Part shown: piece after piece, positions 1 through 9,010 of the stretch | How positions within the stretch are numbered: the first letter of the stretch is position 1 | How the letters are laid out: each line of letters begins with the position of its first letter | Origin: JAJYKN01 sp035516155 | Lineage (GTDB): Bacteria; Nitrospirota; UBA9217 | Length of the DNA stretch: 64,000 bases | Assembly (NCBI GenBank): GCA_035516155.1 | Contig: DATJAP010000035.1 | Location: forward strand, 1-64,000 | Reading direction: 5' to 3' | Program-made: the position numbers and the translations under genes | Notes under the pieces: model-generated | Databases searched by the model: none | The model's input: only the letters and a program-made list of their open reading frames with translations | What the model was told of the DNA's origin: nothing

Positions 1-1413
1 TGTCAAGGCAAAGTGAAAATGTCCTATTGTTAGCAAAGTGAAAATGTCCGCTTTTTAGGAAGCAACGGGAAGTTGTTCCGATGCTCTTCTGAGTCTCTTC
101 CAAGGATGGTTCGGAGATTGATACCGTCCTTGCTTTTCCTGAATGACTACCGGCTTTTTCGGGTTTTCTTTAGCTGGCCGTGTTTTGATCTCCCGATAGC
201 TTAAATCCAACCCGCTGTGAGTTATGTGCAAAGATCCATCCATTCGTTCTTCCACCGTGACCTTCCGGGTTTTTACGGCGTCTTTGATCTGATAGAGTTT
301 GCCGTTGTAAGCGATGGTGAAATCATTCTGCAGCGTACGCTCCTCTCGAATGCAAAAGATCTTGTTGAGCTCTCTCATAGACAGCGCGGGTCGGTGTAAA
401 TCGACTTCCGAAACAGCCTTTACTTTGAATTTTGTGTTGTGTGTTGGAAGATATTTTATCAAGAATTCATTTGCCTGATCGACGCTTTTAATCCCGACAA
501 GCCTCATCTCTTTGACCAGCCGATCCTGGAGCGTTCGAAACTGTCTCTCAATTCTGCCTTTGGCTTGAGGTGAATTAGCATGGATGACCGTCACCTCGAG
601 TTCGGCAAGACTCCTTTCGAACTGGCTCATAGGTTTTATATCTTCCAACTCATCCTCTATGGTCTGCTTGGCCGGGGATTTATACGTTGTGTGCTTGTCC
701 AAATAGACGCTCTGTGGCATGCCGTAGCGCTTGATATACCGCTTGAAGCTGTCCATGGCTGGCATGGTCCCCTCATAGTCGTAAAAACGCCCATACACCG
801 TTCCTGTGGCATCATCGATATATCCCATTAACACGCATTTAGGGCCCCGCCCTTCGAACCAGTCATGATGGGAACCATCCATCTGAACCATTTCACCGAA
901 ATGATGCTTCCGCTCGCGCCATTGCCGATGCTTTCTATCCTTGCGCTTCTGGTAAGGGATGTTTTCTTTATTTAGCCATAAGCGAAGCGTTTCTTTGCTT
1001 ACTTTGATCGCATGAACATCAAGAAGCTTCTCGCTGGCAAACGTAGGGCCGAAATCATTGTATTTTTCGCGATAGAGCTTAAGTGCTTTCTCTTTAATTT
1101 TCTTGGGGACACAATGACTCGAGTCCTTGCCGCGGGATCGGTGGCTGATGCCCTCGTCTCCTTCCGCCCGTACTCGTTTAATCATCCGCCGAAGCTGCCT
1201 ACTGCTCAAACCTACCAACTCCGCAGCCTTTTTCTGGGTAATCCTCTTATCCAATGCTTGGTGGATAATGTGCAGCCTTTTCGTTTCTCTCCTGCTCATG
1301 GTGATCATGTCCATTTCCGTCACAATATCCTCCAATTACGTCAGGGTATTGTAACTTGAAATAGGACATTTTCACTTTGCCAGAATAGGACACTATCATT
1401 TTGCCAGATTACA
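1..1413 (-). mobile_element. ISNCY-type insertion sequence with doubled terminal repeats
   Basis: The element carries one transposase gene on the minus strand, bracketed by related inverted repeats. At the left end two copies of a motif reading GCAAAGTGAAAATGTCC occur at about 8-24 and 33-49. At the right end its reverse complement occurs at 1360-1380 as an exact match over 21 bases to 8-28, and a diverged copy lies at about 1384-1405. The outermost right edge is probably near 1413. The left edge coincides with the window start, so a target-site duplication cannot be tested. The intact transposase and well-matched ends suggest a recent or still mobile copy. The family assignment rests on the transposase and on the general look of the ends. 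Confidence 0.8.
55..1335 (-). CDS. ISNCY-family transposase (DDE integrase fold)
   Basis: This 426-residue protein starts with a helix-turn-helix region (residues about 25-60, with KKAAELVGLSSRQLRRMIKR typical of Helix-turn-helix 29-type transposase heads). It continues into an rve-type integrase core with the acidic motifs MDGSHHDWF and a downstream D in SVYLDKHTTYK. The third acid lies in the HANSPQAKGRIERQFRT segment, the usual catalytic Glu context of retroviral-type integrases. It should cut and rejoin the ends of its own element. The gene has no frameshift or internal stop, and its ends lie just inside the terminal repeats. The assignment to transposases is certain; the ISNCY label is by resemblance. 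Confidence 0.92.
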   Translation of the reverse strand: MEDIVTEMDMITMSRRETKRLHIIHQALDKRITQKKAAELVGLSSRQLRRMIKRVRAEGDEGISHRSRGKDSSHCVPKKIKEKALKLYREKYNDFGPTFASEKLLDVHAIKVSKETLRLWLNKENIPYQKRKDRKHRQWRERKHHFGEMVQMDGSHHDWFEGRGPKCVLMGYIDDATGTVYGRFYDYEGTMPAMDSFKRYIKRYGMPQSVYLDKHTTYKSPAKQTIEDELEDIKPMSQFERSLAELEVTVIHANSPQAKGRIERQFRTLQDRLVKEMRLVGIKSVDQANEFLIKYLPTHNTKFKVKAVSEVDLHRPALSMRELNKIFCIREERTLQNDFTIAYNGKLYQIKDAVKTRKVTVEERMDGSLHITHSGLDLSYREIKTRPAKENPKKPVVIQEKQGRYQSPNHPWKRLRRASEQLPVAS

Positions 1414-1669
1414 CTTGCCAGATTACCCTCTCTTTTAGGAGTTCATGTATGAATTCGTTCTGTTCTCCGACAGGCTTGCAACGGACGATGGAGAAAATCA
1501 TTCAAATACGACTAAGGTAGTATATCTCTAACAGCGGTAATTCTATCTTGTCTGACAATTTCCGCGCAGCGATTATTTGCACATGACGCGCCGAATCTAT
1601 ATTTCCGTGCTCGATACATCACTGATACTTGTAAAAAAGCCTGTGGTATACTTAGTTCAAGGAGCAATC

Positions 1670-2068
1670 ATGTTAGAAATAATTTTGGGCATAGGTGTTG
1701 CTGCATTCATTGTTTATGCGTCATTCTCCATCGTTTCCCTGATAAGCTTGAGGCGTACGAGCGTGACTCTGGACGGATTCATCAAGCGCACAGAAGGTAA
1801 TATAAACGCCACGCTGGTCGAACTCAAAGGGACTCTCGAAAAGGTCCGGAAGATAACTGGTGACGTAGGGGCTGTGACGGAAGAGGTCAGGCAGATCTCG
1901 GGTGCCGTTGCCAGCCTGGACAAAGGCTTACGGGATCTGTACGGTTCTCTGTGGGAGAACATCGGCCCCGCAGCTGAAGCGAATATCGCCGGATTAAAAG
2001 CCGGCATCAAGACGGGGGTTTTAACCCTGGTTAAAAATCTGCAAACAGTAAAGGAGGGATCGCCATGA
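1670..2068 (+). CDS. DUF948-like membrane-anchored protein
   Basis: This 132-residue protein has one N-terminal membrane helix (residues about 3-25) followed by an amphipathic, coiled-coil-like segment with heptad-type spacing (LVELKGTLEKVRKITGDVG onward). This is the layout of the DUF948 family. The ATG at 1670 is preceded by AAGGAG at 1659-1664, which is why it is preferred over the longer reading frame from 1577. The stop codon overlaps the start of the next gene (ATGA), so the two are translationally coupled. DUF948 and YtxH proteins commonly sit together in Gram-negative and Gram-positive genomes. The function is not established; an envelope or stress role is only inferred. Confidence 0.75.
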   Translation: MLEIILGIGVAAFIVYASFSIVSLISLRRTSVTLDGFIKRTEGNINATLVELKGTLEKVRKITGDVGAVTEEVRQISGAVASLDKGLRDLYGSLWENIGPAAEANIAGLKAGIKTGVLTLVKNLQTVKEGSP

Positions 2069-2355
2069 AAGAAGACATTGTCAAAGATAAAAAAGAAATT
2101 TCCCTGTTTGTTCCGTTTTTAGTGGGCGGATTGGTGGGGGCTGGTGTGGCGCTCTTGCTCGCGCCGAAATCTGGCAAGGAATTGCGAAAAGATATTAAGG
2201 GTCTGGCCGCAGATACCCGTGAAGTGATCGCATCCTCCATCGCCAAGGGCAAAGACCTGTATGAAGGAAGCAAAACGGCAGTCAAGACCGCCATCGATGC
2301 AGGGAAAACAGCGTACGTCGAAGAGCGGGACAGGATCCGCCATGCAGCAGCATGA
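2065..2355 (+). CDS. YtxH-domain protein
   Basis: This 96-residue protein has a glycine-rich hydrophobic helix (residues about 12-31, FLVGGLVGAGVALLLAPKSG) followed by a charged helical tail with repeated KD, KT and KTA segments. This is the standard YtxH architecture, in which the APKSGKELR motif follows the membrane helix. It starts within the stop codon of the DUF948-like gene and has a strong GGAGGGAT ribosome site inside that gene's end. YtxH proteins are often annotated as general stress proteins, but their molecular function is unknown. Confidence 0.8.
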   Translation: MKEDIVKDKKEISLFVPFLVGGLVGAGVALLLAPKSGKELRKDIKGLAADTREVIASSIAKGKDLYEGSKTAVKTAIDAGKTAYVEERDRIRHAAA

Positions 2356-2364
2356 ATTCCATGA

Positions 2365-2397
2365 TCAAGCGCGTTCAGCATTCAGGAACGCGCTTGA
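2365..2397. terminator. Hairpin between convergent genes
   Basis: An 11-base perfect inverted repeat (TCAAGCGCGTT / AACGCGCTTGA) with an 11-base loop sits just after the YtxH gene and before the 3' end of the opposing ASKHA gene. No T-run follows on either strand, so it may be a factor-assisted or bidirectional termination structure rather than a classical intrinsic terminator. Confidence 0.45.
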
Positions 2398-2426
2398 CTA
2401 TTGTCCGAGGAATCGCAGCTGTTCAA

Positions 2427-3899
2427 TTATCCCGCCTTCAGGATTTCCGGATCTGTGTGGGGTATGAATACCGACCCCAGGAACTCCTTCATGAATTCAG
2501 GATCATCGTGCATGTGCTTATAGGTGATTTTATCGACAATGGCATCAATCGTCTTCACCAGGTCGACGTCGGCAAGAAGCATTCTTGCGCCGAGGAGCGA
2601 CGAGTTTCCCAATGGTTTAATGATTTCAGGTGGCCACGCCGGCAGCATGCCGATGCCTACTGCCTTCACCGGGTCGATGCCGGTACCCAGTGCACCTGAA
2701 ACAAAGACCTGCTTGATATCGCCGAATGAAATGCCGACGGAACGCGTCAGGACCAGCAACAGGGTGAACATGGCGGCCTTGGATTTCATAAAATTCTGAA
2801 TCTCTGCCTGGGTTATTATAAGCCCGTCGTCGCACCCGCAGGCGATGGAGAACACCCGTTGTCCGTCAATCTCCCCCACCAGCGATCCCGGCATCAGGGT
2901 GCCGCTTTGGTCGACAATTCCGGCGTGGTACATCTCATAGAGAAGGCTCACCATGCCGGAGCCGCAAATCCCTTCAGGTTTCCGTTTGTCGAAGGTCTTG
3001 CAACCGACTTTCCCATTTTTGATCTCGACATCATAGACGATTCCCGTGCGCGCCCGTCTTCCGATTCGCGAGATTCCTTCTTCAAGAGCCGGGCCTGCAG
3101 CCCCCGCGCCGACGATCATCCATTCCCGGTTTCCGATAACAATTTCCGCGTTGGTGCCAACGTCAATGAGAATCGACAGCCTGTCGGATACGTGCATGCC
3201 CGAAGCCGCGATGCCGGCGGTAATATCGCCGCCCACGTAGCTTCCGGCATTCGGAAATACATACACCATGGCTTCCGGATTAGTGACGAGAGACAGTTCT
3301 GCCGCCCTGAAAAAACCTGGTGTCCGCACCACGGGAACAAAGGGCTCGACAGGAATAGTGCTGATATCGAGGCCGAGGAAGAAATGGGTCATGACTGTGT
3401 TTCCCGCTACAGACAGGGCATGAATGTCGGTGCTCGAGATGCCCGCGTCGTCGCAAAGAGTTTTTATCAGGTTGTTGATGCTTTCCATGAGAGCTCGGTA
3501 CACTTCCCCACCGCGATTGTACATGGCCTGGTGCATCCGCGTCAGGATGTCGCTTCCGAAGGCAATCTGTGAATTTTCGAGAGTCCGGGTAAAGATATCA
3601 CGTTCGGTGATGTTGTCGTAGAGCAGGGCGGCAAGATTGGTCGTGCCCAAGTCCAGGGCAATTGCATAAGAGCGCTCACTGCCGACATCAATAATGCGAT
3701 ACCCCGTTCCGGTGTGGCCCACAATGCACGAAAACGGCACGTTGCTCCGTACCAGTGCGGGCAGATGCTTGAGGACTTTCAGAGGAATTTCCAGACCCGC
3801 AAGACCGAGGACGTCTCTTAATCTCTGATCGTGCGCCCGGCGGTCGTTATCCGATGGCCCTGGCAAAAGAACGCTTATTTTTCTGATCAATGTCGTCAT
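2427..3899 (-). CDS. RACo-type ASKHA-domain ATPase without the ferredoxin domain (DUF4445-like)
   Basis: This 490-residue protein belongs to the ASKHA-fold family that includes RACo, the reductive activator of corrinoid proteins. Visible hallmarks are the actin-fold phosphate loop YAIALDLGTTNLAALLYD, the glycine-rich LSVAGNTVMTHFFLG, a second phosphate-binding LIDVGTNAEIVIGN and GICGSGMVSLL. RACo family members normally carry an N-terminal 2Fe-2S ferredoxin domain; here the N-terminus is short and has no CxxxxCxxC pattern. The start at 3899 is chosen because AAGGGA lies eight bases upstream; the longer frame from 3929 has none. No corrinoid protein or methyltransferase is adjacent, so the partner is unknown. 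The family is clear, the substrate is not. Confidence 0.8.
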   Translation of the reverse strand: MTTLIRKISVLLPGPSDNDRRAHDQRLRDVLGLAGLEIPLKVLKHLPALVRSNVPFSCIVGHTGTGYRIIDVGSERSYAIALDLGTTNLAALLYDNITERDIFTRTLENSQIAFGSDILTRMHQAMYNRGGEVYRALMESINNLIKTLCDDAGISSTDIHALSVAGNTVMTHFFLGLDISTIPVEPFVPVVRTPGFFRAAELSLVTNPEAMVYVFPNAGSYVGGDITAGIAASGMHVSDRLSILIDVGTNAEIVIGNREWMIVGAGAAGPALEEGISRIGRRARTGIVYDVEIKNGKVGCKTFDKRKPEGICGSGMVSLLYEMYHAGIVDQSGTLMPGSLVGEIDGQRVFSIACGCDDGLIITQAEIQNFMKSKAAMFTLLLVLTRSVGISFGDIKQVFVSGALGTGIDPVKAVGIGMLPAWPPEIIKPLGNSSLLGARMLLADVDLVKTIDAIVDKITYKHMHDDPEFMKEFLGSVFIPHTDPEILKAG

Positions 3900-4192
3900 G
3901 GTCCCTTGAAAACGCAACACGGCAAGCACTTATGAATAACACAATCAAGAGAATCCTGTCAATTGAATGTTTCCCCGTGCTTCTCTCCTGCCCCGGCATG
4001 CTGGAAACATGCTTGAAGCCGCTCTTTTAAAGAGAGTTCCCAGCTTAAACGTCTCTCCGGATAAACGCCGATCCCCGACTTTTTCCCCAAGAAAGCCGCA
4101 GAATTTGTTAAAATTAAGGTATAAGCATCGCGCCTCAATTCATTCCGCCGTACGATCGGCAGTCAAATCGAATTCCAGGAGGATCTCACAGT

Positions 4193-5425
4193 ATGTACCA
4201 GACTGCCAACATTTCCCGGAATACCATCGCCATGGTCCTTGCCGGCGGAAAGGGGGAGCGGCTCAGCCCGATCACCGTCGGCAGACCCAAACCCGCGGTC
4301 CCCTTTGGCGGTAAATATAAGATCGTCGACTTTGTGCTGAGCAACCTTTTCAATTCGGGTATCCGGAGGGCCTATATACTGACCCAGTACCATGCCTATT
4401 CGCTCAATAAGCATATCAAAGAATCCTGGGGTCGGTGGGTGGGGCTCGGCGAGTTTTACGACACCGTATCGCCAGAAACGAACAATATCGGCGAGCAATG
4501 GTACACCGGTACCGCAGACGCTATTTACCACAACCTGCGGTTCATTGAATCGTCCGACGCGGATTTCGTTGTTATCTTCGGCGGCGACCACATATATAAG
4601 ATGGATATATCCCAGATGATGGAATACCACCGGATGAACAGGGCCGACATTACCATCGCCGCGCTCGAGGTCTCCCCGGACGATGCTACGCGTTTTGGCA
4701 TCCTGAACGTGGACGAAGACCTGAGGGTCACATCATTCGTGGAAAAGCCCAAGGATCCCTCCCGCATTCCCGGCAGGAACACCTGCTTTGCATCCATGGG
4801 CAATTACATCTTCTCGGCGAAGAAACTGATCGATATTCTGAAAAAAGGCAAACGCAAGCACGAGGACCTCGATTTCGGCAAGCACGTAATACCCATGATG
4901 CTGGAAGAGAAGGACAAAATTTTCGCCTACAGTTTTTTAGACAATTGCGTGGTCGGTATGGAATCCCATGAACGGGGCTACTGGAGAGATGTAGGAACCA
5001 TCGACTCCTACTATGAGGCAAACATGGACCTCATCAGTGTCAGTCCGCAGCTGAACCTCTACAATTACAGCTGGCCGATTTTGACGGATCAAGGCAACCT
5101 CCCCCCGGCAAAAACGGTTTTCGATGACGAGGGCCGGCGCGGGCAGAACATCGATTCCCTGGTTTGTGGTGGATGCATCACGAGCGGCGCGACTGTGCGG
5201 CGGTCGATCTTGGGTCCGTCGTGCAAGGTGCACAGCTATGCCCAGGTCGAGGATTCGATCCTGTTCGAAAGTGTGCAGATCGGGAGACATGCGAAAATCA
5301 GGAAAGCCATTATCGATGAAAATATCTATATCCCCGACCGTATGGAAATCGGTTACGATCCCGAGGAAGATCGTTTGAGGGGCTGCATCGTCACCGACTC
5401 AGGGATCGTGGTCGTGACAAAGTAA
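4193..5425 (+). CDS. glgC: Glucose-1-phosphate adenylyltransferase (ADP-glucose pyrophosphorylase)
   Basis: This 410-residue enzyme makes ADP-glucose from glucose-1-phosphate and ATP, the committed step of bacterial glycogen synthesis. The nucleotidyltransferase signature AMVLAGGKGERLSPIT is at residues 13-28, followed by RPKPAVPFGGKYKIVDFVLSN, the substrate motif VEKPKD and WRDVGTIDSYYEANMDL. The C-terminal part shows the left-handed beta-helix pattern with hydrophobic hexad steps and ends in the usual GIVVV. The length is typical. A strong AGGAGG at 4177-4182 fixes the start. It is convergent with glgB, so the two glycogen genes are neighbours but not one transcript. Confidence 0.95.
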   Translation: MYQTANISRNTIAMVLAGGKGERLSPITVGRPKPAVPFGGKYKIVDFVLSNLFNSGIRRAYILTQYHAYSLNKHIKESWGRWVGLGEFYDTVSPETNNIGEQWYTGTADAIYHNLRFIESSDADFVVIFGGDHIYKMDISQMMEYHRMNRADITIAALEVSPDDATRFGILNVDEDLRVTSFVEKPKDPSRIPGRNTCFASMGNYIFSAKKLIDILKKGKRKHEDLDFGKHVIPMMLEEKDKIFAYSFLDNCVVGMESHERGYWRDVGTIDSYYEANMDLISVSPQLNLYNYSWPILTDQGNLPPAKTVFDDEGRRGQNIDSLVCGGCITSGATVRRSILGPSCKVHSYAQVEDSILFESVQIGRHAKIRKAIIDENIYIPDRMEIGYDPEEDRLRGCIVTDSGIVVVTK

Positions 5426-5828
5426 GCCCTCTACTGCACCGCACGATTTTATGTGAAGAATGCCGCCGTACTAATCTTCCTACACCCCCGCGAAACCTGG
5501 CCGCAACGTCCATTCTTTCTAATCGATCTTGCATGAAAGGGCTATTCAATGAACGTCATGACGTGGTGTCTCTTGCCGCAGTAGTGTTCGATATTTCAGG
5601 TCTGAAGCGGTCCGACGACGCACGCCGCGCCAATGCATGTTCGCTTTTTTAAGCTTGAGATGAATGATTCGTTCATAAATAGTTGTCATCTGTTCGCCAG
5701 AAACACAGTGCAGATCAGTGCTCCGAAACCGCCGAATCGGGATAGGCCGGAATGACATCAACTAAGCAACAACGATTTTTTTAAGAGACCGTCATAAATG
5801 CGATCACCTCAAAGAGGACTAACCAAGC
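5426..5828. other. Intergenic region between convergent glgC and glgB
   Basis: This stretch of about 400 bases lies between the two 3' ends. I see no convincing gene, strong terminator hairpin or RNA element. Short open frames here lack ribosome sites and recognisable sequence. Confidence 0.6.
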
Positions 5829-7763
5829 TCACCTCTTAAACACAACCACTCCCAGCGGTGGGAGAGTGATCATGAGAGAATGATTCCGGTGATGGCACGG
5901 TTCGTTGGTAGCTTCAAGACCGCCAAAGTTCCCGAATCCCTCGCCTCCGTACTCCCGAGCATCGCTGTTAAGCAGCTCTCTCCAGAAGCCGCCCTCCGGG
6001 ACCCCCACGCGGTAGTTCATGCGCGCAACGGGTGTGAAGTTGAAGACCACGAGCACCGGATCGCGGCCCGAGCGGCCCTTCCTGAGATAGCTTATGATAC
6101 TCTCTTCCTGGTCGCTGAAATCCACCCACTCGAAACCCGCATTCTCGAAGTCGAGCTCGTACAGCGCCGGCTCGCTGCGATAAAGCTTGTTCAGGTCACG
6201 CACCCATTGCCAGAGGCCGTAATGCGATTGGTATTGCAGTAGGTGCCATTCTACGCTCTGCTCATGGCTCCACTCAGCCCATTGGCCGATCTCGTCGCCC
6301 ATGAAGAGAAGCTTTTTCCCGGGATGGGTATACTGGTAGCCGAACAGGAGCCGGAGGTTCGCCATTTTCTGAAGGCCGCTGCCCGGCATCTTGCCGGCGA
6401 GCGCGCCTTTGCCGTAGACTACCTCATCGTGGGACAAGGGCAGCATAAAATTCTCAAAAAATGCGTACCAGATACTGAAGGTGATATCGTTGTGATGATA
6501 TTTGCGGAAGATCGGGTCCTTGGTGAAATAATCGAGAGTATCGTGCATCCATCCCATATTCCACTTCATGCCGAAACCGAGCCCGCCCACGTGGGTGGGC
6601 CGCGAAACCATTGGCCAGGCCGTGGACTCCTCGGCGATGGTCTGAACGTCGGGAAACGCACGATACACCTCGCGGTTCAGGCTCCTGAGAAATGCAATGG
6701 CATCGAGATTCTCCCTACCGCCATACTGGTTCGGTATCCACTCCCCCTCCTTCCGCGCGTAGTCAAGGTAGAGCATGGACGCTACTGCATCGATCCGAAG
6801 CCCGTCGGCGTGGTAACAATCGAGCCAGAATAGTGCACTGCTAATCAGGAAGTTTCGCACCTCGTATCGTCCGTAATTGAAAATATGGCTCGTCCACTCG
6901 GGATGAAAACCCTTTTTCGGGTCTTCATGTTCATAGAGATGCGTGCCATCGAAATACACCAGTCCATGTGCATCGCTCGGGAAGTGAGATGGCACCCAGT
7001 CGAGGATTACGCCGATCCCCTCCTGGTGCAGACGTTCGATGAGGTGCATGAAGTCCTGTGGTTTCCCGTACCTGCTCGTGGGCGCGAAAAATCCGGTAAT
7101 CTGGTAGCCCCAGGAACCGTAAAAGGGATGCTCCATGACTGGCATAAACTCCACATGGGTGAAACCCGAATCCTTGATATACTCAGGAAGATAGGCCGCC
7201 ATTTCGCGATAGGAGAGCGATCGGTTGTCCTGTTCGGGGAACCTTCGCCAGGAGCCAAAATGAAGCTCGTACACCGAATAGGGGGACTGCAGCGAATTGC
7301 AGACGTGACGGCCCTTCATCCACCCTCCGTCGCTCCACTCATAAGACAGGTCCCATACGACGGATGCGGTCCTCGGCGGCGCCTCCCAGGAGAATGCAAA
7401 TGGATCGCCTTTCTCTCCCTGGTGGTGTCGATGCCGCGAAAGGATAAAATATTTGTAGATCGCCCCCTGCCCGACCCCTGGGATGAACCCCTCCCAGATT
7501 CCCGAACCGTCACGACGCGGTCTCAGAGGATGATCATCTTTGTTCCATCCGTTGAAATCTCCAATGACCGAGACTTTAGCCGCATTAGGCGCCCAGACCG
7601 CGAAGAGCGCGCCCTCGACTCCGTCAACGGTCAGTAAGTGTGAACCGAGCTTCTCGTAAAGCTTGAAATGGTTCCCTTCCTTAAATAAGTAGATGTCGTG
7701 GTCCGTCAGCAAGCTCACGCCATAGAGCACGCTGTCGTTCTTTCCTTTAGGCCTGGCTTTCAT
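5829..7763 (-). CDS. glgB: 1,4-alpha-glucan branching enzyme (GH13)
   Basis: This 644-residue enzyme cuts alpha-1,4 chains and re-attaches them as alpha-1,6 branches in glycogen. An N-terminal carbohydrate-binding domain (GALFAVWAPNAAKVSVIGDFNGW) is followed by the GH13 barrel. The four conserved regions are visible: DWVPSHF, GLRIDAVASMLYLDY (nucleophile Asp), AEESTAWP (acid Glu) and LPLSHDEVVYGK. The C-terminal all-beta domain is present. The ATG at 7763 is preceded by GGAGGGG, whereas the upstream GTG at 7799 has no ribosome site. It pairs functionally with glgC, which lies convergent to it. No glycogen synthase gene is in the window. Confidence 0.96.
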   Translation of the reverse strand: MKARPKGKNDSVLYGVSLLTDHDIYLFKEGNHFKLYEKLGSHLLTVDGVEGALFAVWAPNAAKVSVIGDFNGWNKDDHPLRPRRDGSGIWEGFIPGVGQGAIYKYFILSRHRHHQGEKGDPFAFSWEAPPRTASVVWDLSYEWSDGGWMKGRHVCNSLQSPYSVYELHFGSWRRFPEQDNRSLSYREMAAYLPEYIKDSGFTHVEFMPVMEHPFYGSWGYQITGFFAPTSRYGKPQDFMHLIERLHQEGIGVILDWVPSHFPSDAHGLVYFDGTHLYEHEDPKKGFHPEWTSHIFNYGRYEVRNFLISSALFWLDCYHADGLRIDAVASMLYLDYARKEGEWIPNQYGGRENLDAIAFLRSLNREVYRAFPDVQTIAEESTAWPMVSRPTHVGGLGFGMKWNMGWMHDTLDYFTKDPIFRKYHHNDITFSIWYAFFENFMLPLSHDEVVYGKGALAGKMPGSGLQKMANLRLLFGYQYTHPGKKLLFMGDEIGQWAEWSHEQSVEWHLLQYQSHYGLWQWVRDLNKLYRSEPALYELDFENAGFEWVDFSDQEESIISYLRKGRSGRDPVLVVFNFTPVARMNYRVGVPEGGFWRELLNSDAREYGGEGFGNFGGLEATNEPCHHRNHSLMITLPPLGVVVFKR

Positions 7764-7913
7764 GGAGTGCCCCTCCGAATAATAAAAAGAGTATAACACA
7801 TCAGAGGGACAGAGAGAATGGAAATGTGGCTGTTGTGAAGTGCGAACGGAGACAGGACAGGCGAAGGTCCGGCAGGGGACTCGAAGCTTTCACCCCGGAC
7901 GGGATTGTGGAAT

Positions 7914-8501
7914 TTACCGGTACTTCCTCCGCTTCATCATCATCTGCAGCACCCGCCCACCGTCCCGCTTCAGCCAAAAAAGACAGACGATGGCGGATAG
8001 GATCACAAGTGATGCAAAGGCTTTGTCGCCGTGTCTGAGCATCATGATGGAACCGGTGATCATGATGATAAGGAACCCCAGGGGGCTCAAAAGGCGTGCC
8101 ACATCATCACGCTGCAGCGATATTTTCCGGAAGCATTTCCGCGCTTCCTCGAGCTGGCCTAACCGTTCGTGAATATTGCCCATACCATACCAGACCATGT
8201 TGTTCCCAGTGTCCACGGCACTAGCTTTTTCAAAATATTTAAGTGCACGTTCGGGATCAGCCTCCTGGAGCTGAAGAGCAAGACGGTACCACAAGGGATA
8301 CAGGGGACCGCACTTCTCGTAGTACTTTTCTGCCTCACCCTTTCGTCCCGTCTCCTCAAGAATCACCGCCTTTAAAAAAATGGATCGGTTAAAATCCGGA
8401 TAGGCTTCAAGCAGGGCGTCCGTGCCCCTCTCAGCTTCGGCGTACTCCCTTTTTTCATAATGAGATAATGCTTTATCAAGCGCTTTGGTTATAGATACCA
8501 C
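7914..8501 (-). CDS. TPR-repeat protein with C-terminal membrane segments
   Basis: The protein of about 195 residues has tetratricopeptide-like helices in its first two thirds (ALSHYEKREYAEAERGTDALLEAYP, then PERALKYFEKASAVDTGN and HERLGQLEEARKCFRKI). These are followed by two hydrophobic stretches (LLSPLGFLIIMITGSIMML and ALVILSAIVCLFWL) and a basic tail. I choose the GTG at 8501 because AAGAGG precedes it and because a well-formed promoter lies at 8547-8575, inside the longer frame that begins at 8597. TPR domains mediate protein contacts; the partner is unknown. Confidence 0.65.
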   Translation of the reverse strand: MVSITKALDKALSHYEKREYAEAERGTDALLEAYPDFNRSIFLKAVILEETGRKGEAEKYYEKCGPLYPLWYRLALQLQEADPERALKYFEKASAVDTGNNMVWYGMGNIHERLGQLEEARKCFRKISLQRDDVARLLSPLGFLIIMITGSIMMLRHGDKAFASLVILSAIVCLFWLKRDGGRVLQMMMKRRKYR

Positions 8502-8546
8502 GGATATGCCTCTTGCCTCATGATTTGCAAACCAAATATTTGTTTT

Positions 8547-8575
8547 ATTGTACACTACGGGAGGAGAATTGACAA
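8547..8575 (-). promoter_or_regulatory. Sigma-70-like promoter for the TPR gene
   Basis: On the minus strand TTGTCA (8570-8575) and TACAAT (8547-8552) are separated by exactly 17 bases. Transcription would start near 8540, about 40 bases before the GTG start at 8501. This supports the shorter gene model. Confidence 0.65.
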
Positions 8576-8994
8576 CATCATTCATGGTCGTTGTCAATCA
8601 GGGCAGGGTCATTGATTGCTGAAAAACGTACCACTCACTACTCTAATGCAGGTCATCAATCGTTGCCAACGCTGCAGACAGCGTTAAACGTAAAGACTTC
8701 AGTCCTTTTCAAAATGGCAAGAAGGAATTTGAGCAGAGAAAATGCAGAGGACACGGAGAGAAAAAAAACCGGAAAAGATAGGGGAACCTGTTTTAAAAAC
8801 TGCGACGATATTTTCTCTATGAATTCGGTGATCGGTACAGCGAAATTCTATTCCGGTTTATCCGGGTTTGGATAGAAAGGACCAGACCCGTGGGAGTGAA
8901 AACGGAAGTTACCGCCTTGCGCCATCCTGCGACTGCGGACTATTCCGCATCGCCAAGCGTCTGGAATTGTTTTCACCCGGCTATGCCAGTGTGT
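8576..8994. other. Intergenic region upstream of the spermidine synthase-like gene
   Basis: About 420 bases lie between two divergent genes. I see only the minus-strand promoter at its left edge and a TATAAT box at its right edge. No supported gene or RNA structure is visible. Confidence 0.5.
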
Positions 8995-9000
8995 TATAAT
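8995..9000 (+). promoter_or_regulatory. Perfect TATAAT box directly before the spermidine synthase-like gene
   Basis: A consensus -10 hexamer lies only 10 bases before the ATG at 9011. A weak -35 (TTCACC, 8972-8977) lies 17 bases upstream. If used, the transcript would begin about four bases before the start codon. Confidence 0.45.
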
Positions 9001-9010
9001 CCGCATCATT

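Noticed and set aside
5546..5761. 71-residue minus-strand frame between glgC and glgB
   Set aside because: Very basic composition, no ribosome site and no motif.
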